Below, piece by piece: positions 12,167-18,581 of a DNA stretch of 25,802 bases. Below the pieces are notes generated by a model, which saw nothing but the letters and a program-made list of their open reading frames with translations, was not told where the DNA came from and made no database searches. Where the stretch lies: positions 1 through 25,802 of the IMG/VR virus record IMGVR_UViG_3300049718_000394; one strand, 5' to 3'. The DNA comes from a virus. The number at the start of each line of letters is the position of its first letter. Position 1 is the stretch's first letter. The position numbers and the translations under genes are program-made.

Positions 12167-12335
12167 TCGCCTCTCACAACGCGCGGCGAAGCCGCGCCCC
12201 ATACTGGCCACTACTGGCCCCGATGGAGTCCTTCCGAAAGGAAGCCCATTCGGTGCAGCCGATGGAGAGGCCCTGGGCTTGGAAGTAGCGCAGTAGGCGC
12301 GTCCCAAGCCCCGGCCTCCGACTTGAGGTGAGGCG
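12167..12335 (+). ncRNA. Structured non-coding stretch (169 bp)
   Basis: No gene is supported here, but several stems are: GCGCGGC-GAA-GCCGCGC (12181-12197); CTTCC-GAAA-GGAAG (12231-12244, a GNRA tetraloop); and a large arm pair GAGGCC..GGGCTTGG (12267-12282) with CCAAGCCC.GGCCTC (12304-12318), whose loop contains GCGC-AGTAG-GCGC (12288-12300). Such packing of complementary segments suggests an RNA element, leader or attenuator between the methyltransferase and the lysozyme. The segment TAGCGCAGTAGG resembles a tRNA D-arm but no anticodon or T-arm follows, so it is not a tRNA. Confidence 0.4.
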
Positions 12336-12785
12336 ATGGAATTCAGTGCGGCGGGAATGGCGTTGCTCAAAAAGTCAGAGGGATTCCGGGGCAAGGTGTA
12401 TCTCGACGTGGCCGGTTTCCCGACGATCGGCTACGGCCACCGCCTGTTGCACCCCGAATCGTTTCCCGCCGGCATAACAGAAGATCTGGCCGAGCACATA
12501 CTGGCCTGCGACGTAGACGACGCCGAAGAGGCTGTGCAGCGCCTGGTCAAGGTTCCGCTCAGACAGGGCCAATTCGACGCGCTGGTCGATTTCGTTTTCA
12601 ACCTGGGCGCGGGGCGGTTGGCCGCTTCAACACTTCTCAAGTACCTCAACTCCGGGAACTACGACACGGCGGCCCAGGCGCTGCTGCAATGGGATCACTC
12701 CGGCGAGAAGGAAGTTCCGGCGCTTAAAGCGCGGCGTGAGGCGGAAGTGGCGCTCTGGAGGCAGACCGATGGCTTTCAAGGGTAG
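12336..12785 (+). CDS. Phage lysozyme (endolysin, GH24)
   Basis: 149 aa. A lysozyme that cleaves peptidoglycan between MurNAc and GlcNAc. Catalytic motif E-x8-D-x5-T is complete: Glu15 (KKSEGF), Asp24 (VYLDVA), Thr30 (FPTIGYGH). Later landmarks LVDFVFNLGAG and the end ALKARREAEVALW are also typical of T4/RrrD-type endolysins. There is no signal peptide, so it needs a holin; two holin-like genes lie at 15031 and 15366. GGTGAGGCG precedes the ATG. The start follows the structured intergenic stretch, and the end overlaps the next gene by 17 nt. Confidence 0.9.
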   Translation: MEFSAAGMALLKKSEGFRGKVYLDVAGFPTIGYGHRLLHPESFPAGITEDLAEHILACDVDDAEEAVQRLVKVPLRQGQFDALVDFVFNLGAGRLAASTLLKYLNSGNYDTAAQALLQWDHSGEKEVPALKARREAEVALWRQTDGFQG

Positions 12786-13014
12786 ACCAAATCGGGGCGT
12801 CAGACGCCTTCGGGAAATAGCGGAAAGGCTCGGTCTTTCCCTCAGGACCGTGAATACCGATTACAAGAACGGAATCGCCAAGCTGAAAGAGATTCCGGGC
12901 GCTTATGAGCTGATTTTGGAGTGCGTTCAGGGCGTGGACGCGAGCAAGGAAAACCTCATACGTTGCGCATCGGTCGAGTGCGACAAGCGCTTCATTGAGC
13001 TTTACGGGGAATAG
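12769..13014 (+). CDS. Sigma-region-4-like HTH protein
   Basis: 81 aa. RLREIAERLGLSLRTVNTDYKNGIAKLKE (residues 13-41) closely resembles the HTH of sigma factor region 4 (IAERLGLS..TV...), preceded by a basic tail and followed by a helical C-terminus with three cysteines. GGAGG lies 8 nt before ATG 12769; the ATG overlaps the lysozyme gene by 17 nt. It could redirect host RNA polymerase to phage late promoters, the task of C in Mu, but may simply be a DNA-binding protein. No Mor/C-family gene is visible in this window. Confidence 0.6.
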   Translation: MAFKGRPNRGVRRLREIAERLGLSLRTVNTDYKNGIAKLKEIPGAYELILECVQGVDASKENLIRCASVECDKRFIELYGE

Positions 13015-13055
13015 AACACAACGGAATCCCGGCATAGCCGGAGGAGGAGAGAAAG

Positions 13056-13793
13056 ATGAAGATGCCTTTTCGTAGTGCGCGCCCGCTGTGGCGTGTGAGC
13101 TTCGTATTCGTGCTGGCCTTCGCGTTCATGACGGGGTTGTGTGCCTGGACTTCGAGCTGTGGCACGGCGCAACACAAGGCCGCGGTGGCGGCCGACTCGA
13201 TCGCCAACAGCCTCAAGACGGCGGCCGATCTGAATCACAGCCTTGCCGCCACCGGTCAGATTACCGTTGCCGAGCGGCAACAGGTAGCCACGCTGATCGA
13301 CCAGGCCTCCCAGGCTAATGATGTCCTGGTAGCGCAACTCACAACGGCCGAGGCGAACCAAGGCCCGGTGAACACGGCTTCGATCCTGGCCGCCTTCAGC
13401 AAATTCACAGACTCGCTCAATACCCTCGAAGCAAACGGCGTTCTGCACCTGAAATCGACAACTGCTCAGGCTTCCTTCGAGACGATTATTACGGCCATCC
13501 GAGTCGAGACCACCATTCTCCAGGCGCAGATAGGGTCGAGTACGAGCCGAAACCAGAATCCGCCTCGAAGTCCGCTGAACGGCGGAATCTTGTCCTTCGC
13601 TGCCCTGGCTCTGACTCCCGAGGAAATTGCGGCGCTCATTACGCTGGCTACCGAGGCGTTCGGCGAGGGCGCCTCCCTGGTACAGAAATTGATAGGCATG
13701 AAAGGCAAAGCTGATACAGCGCTTCTGGCCGACGCCGCGACCGAAGATGCGGCTGCGCGGAAGGAAGCGCAGGCCGACGAAGCCGCGGAGTAA
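13056..13793 (+). CDS. Putative lipoprotein / exported protein
   Basis: 245 aa. A basic N-terminus followed by a hydrophobic stretch (FVFVLAFAFMTGLCAW, residues 16-31) and Cys35 in WTSSCG suggests an exported protein; the lipobox (TSSC) is imperfect. Residues 40-160 are helical and rich in Ala, Thr and Gln (QVATLIDQASQANDVLVAQL), coiled-coil-like. A second hydrophobic stretch (ILSFAALALTPEEIAALITLA, 179-199) precedes an acidic Ala-rich tail. GGAGGAGGAGAG lies before the ATG. Possible spanin-like or envelope protein in the lysis block; no family recognised. Confidence 0.5.
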   Translation: MKMPFRSARPLWRVSFVFVLAFAFMTGLCAWTSSCGTAQHKAAVAADSIANSLKTAADLNHSLAATGQITVAERQQVATLIDQASQANDVLVAQLTTAEANQGPVNTASILAAFSKFTDSLNTLEANGVLHLKSTTAQASFETIITAIRVETTILQAQIGSSTSRNQNPPRSPLNGGILSFAALALTPEEIAALITLATEAFGEGASLVQKLIGMKGKADTALLADAATEDAAARKEAQADEAAE

Positions 13794-13833
13794 CGAGATA
13801 TACCCAAACAGAGAGCAAGACCTCAGATTGTGG

Positions 13834-13891
13834 CCAGCGGCTTTGTGAATGGTTTGGCGCGCTGGTTTCTTGGATGACTGACAGTGGTCAG
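13834..13891. repeat. Inverted repeats in the 13794-14010 intergenic stretch
   Basis: CCAGCG (13834-13839) pairs with CGCTGG (13860-13865) around a 20-nt loop, and CTGAC-AGTG-GTCAG (13878-13891) forms a 5-bp stem with a 4-nt loop. Together with the two larger repeats that follow, the 217-bp gap holds four stems and no convincing gene. Confidence 0.35.
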
Positions 13892-13918
13892 CACGCGTAC
13901 CTGGGGAACTCAACCAAC

Positions 13919-13956
13919 CTTCCGCCGCCGGGATTAACCAGCCCCGGCGGCGGAAG
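13919..13956. terminator. Strong GC-rich hairpin (14-bp stem)
   Basis: CTTCCGCCGCCGGG and CCCGGCGGCGGAAG pair perfectly around a 10-nt loop (ATTAACCAGC). There is no T-run on the plus side (CAAAAAGCAG follows) and none on the minus side, so it is not a classical intrinsic terminator by itself. It lies 11 bp before a perfect palindrome and may act with it, as a block or mRNA 3' end. Confidence 0.4.
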
Positions 13957-13967
13957 CAAAAAGCAGA

Positions 13968-13999
13968 AAAATGCAAGATTTGTACAAATCTTGCATTTT
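13968..13999. repeat. Perfect 32-bp palindrome
   Basis: AAAATGCAAGATTTGT (13968-13983) is followed directly by its exact reverse complement (13984-13999). It has no loop and ends in TTTT in both directions, so it can serve as a bidirectional terminator, a protein-binding or recombination site, or a host-derived repeat. It is AT-rich in an otherwise GC-rich window. Confidence 0.7.
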
Positions 14000-14010
14000 G
14001 AGGCATACGG

Positions 14011-14262
14011 ATGGCAGCGCGCCTCACGTTCAATTCGATCTCCCGGCTCAGGTATCACGCGGTCCGCGCGCGTATTCGGGCGCAGGCCGAGGAGATGAGC
14101 TGCACGGGAGATGCGGGAACGGCGACAGGCGACAATATCACCATCGCGTGGACCTACGACGAGGACACGCAAAGATTGGCGTTCACCTGCATGAAGCTGC
14201 CCTGGTACAAGACTGAGGGCTTTGTGTGCGGCAGGATTTTCAGCCTGATGGAGGCACTATGA
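14011..14262 (+). CDS. Small protein coupled to the PLD lipoprotein gene
   Basis: 83 aa, unrecognised. A basic helix (MAARLTFNSISRLRYHAVRARIRA) is followed by beta-strand segments (DNITIAWTYDEDTQRLAFTCM). It starts 11 bp after the palindrome and its stop overlaps the PLD gene start as ATGA, which supports it being real and translated with it. It could be a partner or immunity factor for the PLD protein or unrelated; cysteines are present (30, 60, 73) but not paired. Confidence 0.5.
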   Translation: MAARLTFNSISRLRYHAVRARIRAQAEEMSCTGDAGTATGDNITIAWTYDEDTQRLAFTCMKLPWYKTEGFVCGRIFSLMEAL

Positions 14263-14852
14263 GAAATCAAATTCGCAGTTGGGCTTTTCTGGCTGTGGGG
14301 TTCGCCCTGAGCGTGTGGATGGCAGGCTGCAACGATTACGCCTATGCGCAGCAGCTTCTACCCTCGGACACCTATTACTCGCCGGAGACGAATCTGGAAG
14401 CGCGGGATGTGGCCGTGCTCGGGTCGGCGCAGAAGACGATCAGCTTGGCGGCTTTCAGTTTGACCGACGACGCCATTGTGAAAGTGCTGGCGGATCGGGC
14501 GGCGCACGGCGTACTGGTGCTGATCTACCTGGACCGGGGCGAGCTGCAGGCCGAATGCCGTGGCGATGCAACCTGTGCGCGGATTCCATTGCACGCGCTG
14601 ATTGGTCTGGCGAATGTTCAGATCCGCGTGAAGAATTCCAAAGTTCTGATGCACCTGAAAAGTTATTGCGTCGATTCGGGCATGGTACGCGGCGGCTCCG
14701 CCAATTTCAGTGAGCAGGGCGAACGGCGGCAGGACAATTCGGCCACCTTTTCGGTCGATCCTGAGAGCGCTAAGGCATTCGAGACCAAGTTCGCAGCGAT
14801 GTGGGCGAGGCCGGACAACCTGACCGTCGCCCAGGCGGTCGCCGGCACCTGA
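14259..14852 (+). CDS. PLD-family (Nuc-like) lipoprotein
   Basis: 197 aa. A signal sequence with a lipobox (hydrophobic FLAVGFALSVWMAGC, Cys24) predicts a lipid-anchored, cell-envelope protein. The phospholipase D motif H-x-K-x4-D is intact: His132, Lys134, Asp139 in HLKSYCVD, followed by GGSANFSEQG, as in the single-HKD Nuc endonucleases, which dimerise to make the active site. The strand TISLAAFSLTDDAIVKVLADRAAHGVLVLIYLD is the usual N-terminal half. Such enzymes cut nucleic acids or phospholipids. GGAGG lies 4 nt before the ATG. In a phage genome it could destroy incoming phage DNA, act on membranes at lysis, or serve as lysogenic conversion. Confidence 0.75.
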   Translation: MRNQIRSWAFLAVGFALSVWMAGCNDYAYAQQLLPSDTYYSPETNLEARDVAVLGSAQKTISLAAFSLTDDAIVKVLADRAAHGVLVLIYLDRGELQAECRGDATCARIPLHALIGLANVQIRVKNSKVLMHLKSYCVDSGMVRGGSANFSEQGERRQDNSATFSVDPESAKAFETKFAAMWARPDNLTVAQAVAGT

Positions 14853-15030
14853 GACCGGCAAAAGACAAAAACGCGCCAGAAGGCGCTAGGACGCGCCGGG
14901 CGGATTTTTGGCGGGGGTAGTACTAAAAAAATGAGTGAACGGGTACGACGCGGCCTTTGTGGCGCGGCACCGGGGCAAAAAATGGCCAGGTCTGACCAAA
15001 AAAGCGGTCTTCGGGTGTCAAGGGGGTTTT
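14853..15030 (+). promoter_or_regulatory. Non-coding stretch with alternative hairpins
   Basis: 178 bp. GCGCC (14873-14877) can pair with GGCGC (14882-14886), which can instead pair with GCGCC (14893-14897), and a T5 run follows at 14904-14908. Mutually exclusive stems before a T-run recall attenuators. A 35-codon open frame starts at ATG 14931 (MSERVRRGLCGAAPGQK) but has no good ribosome site, so I do not call it. Near the end GGGGG precedes the next ATG. Confidence 0.3.
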
Positions 15031-15369
15031 ATGGGTAAGTTTTGGGCTGGGGTGGTGGTTTGGTGGCAGGGCAAGAAAACCATCGTCGGGGGCGGCCTGG
15101 TGATGGCGGCGGCGGTGGCCGGTGTTGCGTATGGAAAACTCGGCGTAGTCGATGGCCTGACGCTACTCGGCGTAGGGCTCTCGATCGCCGGATTCAGCGC
15201 CAAGGCGAACCGGCATCAGGCAGAGCTGCTGACGGCGGTGCAAGGCATAGCGCAGATCGGAGTCGATGTGCGCACCGGTAACTCGAACCAGACGGCGGCC
15301 GTGGTTGAGCAGGTGATGCAGCAGATTTACAGCGAGGCTCGCCAAGCGCCGCAGGTGCCTGCCAAATGA
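15031..15369 (+). CDS. Holin-like small membrane protein
   Basis: 112 aa from ATG 15031. Two hydrophobic segments (TIVGGGLVMAAAVAGVAYG, about 17-36, and VVDGLTLLGVGLSIAGFSA, about 39-57) are joined by a very short turn, with a basic N-terminus and a soluble C-terminus (VEQVMQQIYSEA). This resembles class II-type holins, which form the lesion that releases lysozyme. GGGGG precedes the ATG; an upstream GTG at 14935 would add 32 less likely residues. It is coupled (ATGA) to the next membrane protein. Confidence 0.5.
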   Translation: MGKFWAGVVVWWQGKKTIVGGGLVMAAAVAGVAYGKLGVVDGLTLLGVGLSIAGFSAKANRHQAELLTAVQGIAQIGVDVRTGNSNQTAAVVEQVMQQIYSEARQAPQVPAK

Positions 15370-15905
15370 CGACTCTGGGCCTGGCGGGAAACGGAACACC
15401 GAAGGCGGAACTGGGCATGGGCTTCAGAGCGGGCTGGCTCAAGCATGTGGGCCTGGCGATCAGCGGAGCAAGCGGCGCGGCCGTGGTGATGGGCGCTTAC
15501 GAAGTTTTGCGCAGCCAGCCGGATAAAGCCTTCGCATTGCTTCAAGGCTGGGGGCCGGTGTTTCTCGTCGCGATTGTGGGACTGTTCGTCGTGGGGCGGC
15601 TCTTTGAAGGGCTGAATGCTACGGTGCGCGAGAGTTTCACCGTTGTGGCTGGCGGTCTGGAACACTCAGCCAGCTCCGCCGGGCGCACAGCGGATGCGCT
15701 GACCAGGCTGGCCGATCAGGGTAACCGCCAGTTCGAGCAGGTGGAACGCCTGGCGATTTATGCGGCCAGCGAGTTTCCGGGCGTTTATGAGCGGCTCGAC
15801 CAGCAGGACAAGGTTTTGAAAGAAATTGCGCTGTCAGTGAACACACTGGTGGTTATGCGCAATCGAGGCGGAGGGCAAGGTGGCGGCGATGGAAGCGGAT
15901 CGTAG
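15366..15905 (+). CDS. Membrane protein with coiled-coil tail (holin/spanin-like)
   Basis: 179 aa. Two hydrophobic helices (residues 25-46, WLKHVGLAISGASGAAVVMGAY; 62-82, WGPVFLVAIVGLFVVGRLFEGL), then a helical region (ADALTRLADQGNRQFEQVERLAIYAA, 110-140) and a Gly-rich end. ATGA overlap with the holin-like gene shows they are translated together. It is likely part of the lysis system or a tail/peripheral membrane protein, but I recognise no family. Confidence 0.5.
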   Translation: MTTLGLAGNGTPKAELGMGFRAGWLKHVGLAISGASGAAVVMGAYEVLRSQPDKAFALLQGWGPVFLVAIVGLFVVGRLFEGLNATVRESFTVVAGGLEHSASSAGRTADALTRLADQGNRQFEQVERLAIYAASEFPGVYERLDQQDKVLKEIALSVNTLVVMRNRGGGQGGGDGSGS

Positions 15906-16209
15906 AGAAATCCAGATGCGGCGCAGGCGGGGCATCATCCTCAAGATGGTGCGCGAGGGGCACGAAAACCAGCTCTCCCGGATGGACAACTTCGAGGTGT
16001 GGGCTGTTCTGCAAAAGATGGGCCAGACTATGGGCCAGGAGCAGGTGACCACCCTGCTTCAGGATCTCGCTGTGCTCGACTATCTCGATTTCAAGACTCA
16101 GGTCAATGACATCAGCGGCCGCGTGGAGTTGAGCCAGATTATGCTCACGGCCGCGGGCCTGCGCTTTGTGACCGCCGGGCGCAGCAACGACGACGTGCTC
16201 TTCAACTAA
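15880..16209 (+). CDS. Small winged-helix-like phage protein (gp26 region)
   Basis: 109 aa from GTG 15880, preceded by GGAGG with about 5 nt. The middle (VWAVLQKMGQTMGQEQVTTLLQDLAVLDYLDFKTQV) reads like a small winged helix, with the tail (LSQIMLTAAGLRFVTAGRSNDD) close to the sort of protein found before the Mu-type terminase genes. It overlaps the previous gene by 26 nt. Role unknown, possibly packaging or regulation. Confidence 0.55.
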   Translation: MAAMEADRREIQMRRRRGIILKMVREGHENQLSRMDNFEVWAVLQKMGQTMGQEQVTTLLQDLAVLDYLDFKTQVNDISGRVELSQIMLTAAGLRFVTAGRSNDDVLFN

Positions 16210-16223
16210 CTGGCGAGGAAGCT

Positions 16224-16376
16224 ATGAGCGTTGGGTGTATGCACAATCCTGGAATCGCTTGCTCTCAATGCCAGGCGGCCTTCAACAGGCAAAATCCCGA
16301 TGGTCGCGAGATGCAGAGGCGTCGGGAGTTCGAAGAGCTTCTTGATGAGGTCTGCCCCTCAAGAAAGAAAGCATGA
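16224..16376 (+). CDS. Very small Cys-containing protein (50 aa)
   Basis: 50 aa, MSVGCMHNPGIACSQCQAAF and a charged helix (REMQRRREFEELLDE). Cys5, Cys13 and Cys16 with His7 could form a zinc knuckle. It is easily missed because of its length. Evidence for it: GAGGAAGCT ribosome site before ATG and an ATGA overlap with the terminase small-subunit start. Confidence 0.6.
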   Translation: MSVGCMHNPGIACSQCQAAFNRQNPDGREMQRRREFEELLDEVCPSRKKA

Positions 16377-17119
16377 CGAAGCCCAAGCCAAAAACCGGAG
16401 AGCCGCGCTCGACCAGACAGCCGCTCAAGATCGATCGCCTGCCGCAGAGCGTGCGGGATGCGATCCAGCATCTTTATGACACCGGCCACACCTGGGTGGA
16501 GATCGCCGAGCAGTCGGCGAAGCCCTACAGCGCCGAATGGCAGAAGGACGGCGGCGGCTTCATCGACTGGGAACAGGTAGACACTGACGCACTGGATCTT
16601 TTTCCGGGCTTGCGGCTGCCCAAGTCGTCGTTGCAGCGCTGGTTTGATTTGCGCGTATCCCAGGTCAGGAAACAAGTCCTAGCCGAGAGCGCCAAGGCTC
16701 GCGAGTGGGCGGCGGCATTCGCCGGCAACGATCTGCCGGGCACGAACGCGGCGGTAATGAACGCCATGCGTGACCAGGTCTTCACGCTGATGCAGCAGGT
16801 CGGCTCCGGCGACCAGGCCAAGTTCCTCGACGGTTTGAATGTTTTATCGCTCACCCTCAGCCGCCTCCAGCGTGTGGATCTGCAAGCGAAGCGGGTCGAG
16901 GTGGACGCACGTAAGATGAAACTGCTCGAAGACCGGGAAAAAGCTGCGCGGGAGCGGGTTGATGAAGCTACCCAGTCCGCCGCGAAGAAAGGCACGGGGC
17001 AGTTCTCCATTGCGGACATTAACCTCCTCCGCGAGCGCACCTTTGGTTTGCCGCCACTGCCCCACCCCGGCGACAAGGACCCGTCGCCGGGGACCCCGGT
17101 GGTGATCGCTCATGATTGA
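16373..17119 (+). CDS. Terminase small subunit-like (DUF3486, Mu gp27)
   Basis: 248 aa. The N-terminus (RLPQSVRDAIQHLYDTGHTWVEIAEQ) and the long helical middle (AKAREWAAAFAGNDLPG, LSLTLSRLQRVDLQAKRVEVDARKM) follow the DUF3486/gp27 family, which recognises phage DNA for headful packaging along with the large subunit. The C-terminus (INLLRERTFGLPPLPHPG) is typical. ATG is in ATGA with the previous gene; the end overlaps the large-subunit start by 8 nt. Confidence 0.75.
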   Translation: MTKPKPKTGEPRSTRQPLKIDRLPQSVRDAIQHLYDTGHTWVEIAEQSAKPYSAEWQKDGGGFIDWEQVDTDALDLFPGLRLPKSSLQRWFDLRVSQVRKQVLAESAKAREWAAAFAGNDLPGTNAAVMNAMRDQVFTLMQQVGSGDQAKFLDGLNVLSLTLSRLQRVDLQAKRVEVDARKMKLLEDREKAARERVDEATQSAAKKGTGQFSIADINLLRERTFGLPPLPHPGDKDPSPGTPVVIAHD

Positions 17120-18581
17120 GGTTCTCGACCACGAAATCAAGCTGCCGGCCGTGCTGCAGATGCGGCCGTATCAGCAACGCTGGATTGACGACAATACCCG
17201 CTTCAAATGCGCGGTGAAGGCCGCACGCATCGGTTACTCCTTTGCCACGGCCTATCGCCGCGACGAAATTTCGATGCGCGTTCCCGGCCGCACCACAACC
17301 GTTCTGTCAGCCTCAAAAGCCCAATCCATCGAATTCGTCGAGACCTGCGCGAAGCTCTGCCAGCTCATGGGTGGCACCGCGCAAATGATCGCCAACGAAG
17401 ATTTTGTCGATGCGCTGGGACGCATCGAAGCCATCCAAAGCAAGATCACTTTTCCCAACGGTAGCCGCATCATCGCTCTGCCGGCCAATCCGCGCACAGC
17501 GCGCGGCTATCCCGGCGACGCTGTGCTCGACGAGTACGCGCATCACGAAGACAGCTACGCGATCTTTGCGGCCGTTTTCCGCCAGGTCGCCCTGGGCAAC
17601 TCGCTCGAAGTGCTTTCCACGCCCAACGGCGAGCAGGGCAAGTTCTACGACATTGCCCGCAACCTGGGCCTGGAGATGGGCGTTGCGCCCGAGCAGCCCA
17701 CGGTAAGGAAAGACGGATGGTCCGGTCACTGGGTGGATGTCTACCGCGCCGTGGCCGAAGGCTGCCCGATCGACATCGAGGGAATGCGCCGCGGCCTCAA
17801 CGATGACGACACCTGGAATCAGGAGTTCTGCTGCGTCTTCCTCAAGAGCACCGGGGCCTGGCTGACTCTCGACCTGATCGCCGCCTGCGAAGACGCCGAG
17901 ACGCGAGCGAAGCTGCTGCACCTTGATCCAAATGGTGGCTTAAAGATCGATCTCGATCCGAACTTCAATCCGCGCGGGCCGCTGTTCCTCGGCATGGATG
18001 TGGGCCGCGATCACGACGCAACCTGCGCGTGGCTGGATGAGAAGGTCGGCGACGTGGCCTGGACACGCGGCATCTTCTGGCTGCATGAGATTACCTTTCC
18101 GAATCAGTCCCGGATTCTCAACCCGATCGTGAAAATGTGCGCGCGGGCAGCTATCGACAAAACCGGCATGGGCTCGGGGCTTTTCGACTTGCTGAATGAA
18201 ACCAACGCCGGCCGCCTGCTGGGGGTCAGCTTCGGCGGAACCAACGATAACGGCGTGCGGATGAAGACGGACCTAGCTATCCGCACCAAGAAGCGCTTTG
18301 AGCAGGCGCGCGTGCGCATTCCCTACGACCCGCAGATCCGCACCGAGCTGCAGGCGATCAAACGCCAGGCCACGCCAACCGGCGTCACCTTCGATGCGCC
18401 GCGCATCGAGGTGGACACGGCCGTCGCCGGCGGCGTCAAGAAAAAGCTCTTTGCCCACGCCGACGCCTTCTGGGCTAAAGCTCTGGCGGATCTGGCGGCC
18501 GACGACGGCATCTGCCGGCTCGCCGGCGTCCAGGCGTCGGAAAAGCCCACCTCCTATTCACAAATCAAGGGGTTCCTGTGA
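17112..18581 (+). CDS. Terminase large subunit (Mu gp28-like)
   Basis: 489 aa. The packaging motor ATPase and nuclease. An ATPase P-loop region at 36-45 (KAARIGYSFA) is an unusual form lacking the GKT ending, followed by strand TTTVLSASKAQSIEF. Walker B is DAVLDEYAH (136-144, Asp140-Glu141). The coupling motif is LSTPNG (168-173). The C-terminal nuclease begins at LFLGMDVGRDHDATCAWLD (Asp296). It overlaps DUF3486 by 8 nt and the portal gene by one nucleotide in TGATG. Confidence 0.85.
   Translation: MIEVLDHEIKLPAVLQMRPYQQRWIDDNTRFKCAVKAARIGYSFATAYRRDEISMRVPGRTTTVLSASKAQSIEFVETCAKLCQLMGGTAQMIANEDFVDALGRIEAIQSKITFPNGSRIIALPANPRTARGYPGDAVLDEYAHHEDSYAIFAAVFRQVALGNSLEVLSTPNGEQGKFYDIARNLGLEMGVAPEQPTVRKDGWSGHWVDVYRAVAEGCPIDIEGMRRGLNDDDTWNQEFCCVFLKSTGAWLTLDLIAACEDAETRAKLLHLDPNGGLKIDLDPNFNPRGPLFLGMDVGRDHDATCAWLDEKVGDVAWTRGIFWLHEITFPNQSRILNPIVKMCARAAIDKTGMGSGLFDLLNETNAGRLLGVSFGGTNDNGVRMKTDLAIRTKKRFEQARVRIPYDPQIRTELQAIKRQATPTGVTFDAPRIEVDTAVAGGVKKKLFAHADAFWAKALADLAADDGICRLAGVQASEKPTSYSQIKGFL

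Noticed and set aside
12281-12302. tRNA-like segment (TAGCGCAGTAGG)
   Set aside because: Resembles a D-arm, but no anticodon arm, T-arm or acceptor pairing follows at the right distance.
13002-14033. 343-codon minus-strand open frame across the lipoprotein region
   Set aside because: Opposite to the plus genes with strong ribosome sites; it runs through the hairpin array and has an unstructured Arg/Gly-rich composition.
14931-15038. 35-codon open frame before the holin-like gene
   Set aside because: No convincing ribosome site, Arg/Gly-rich random-looking product, and it overlaps the hairpin-rich leader and the holin start.
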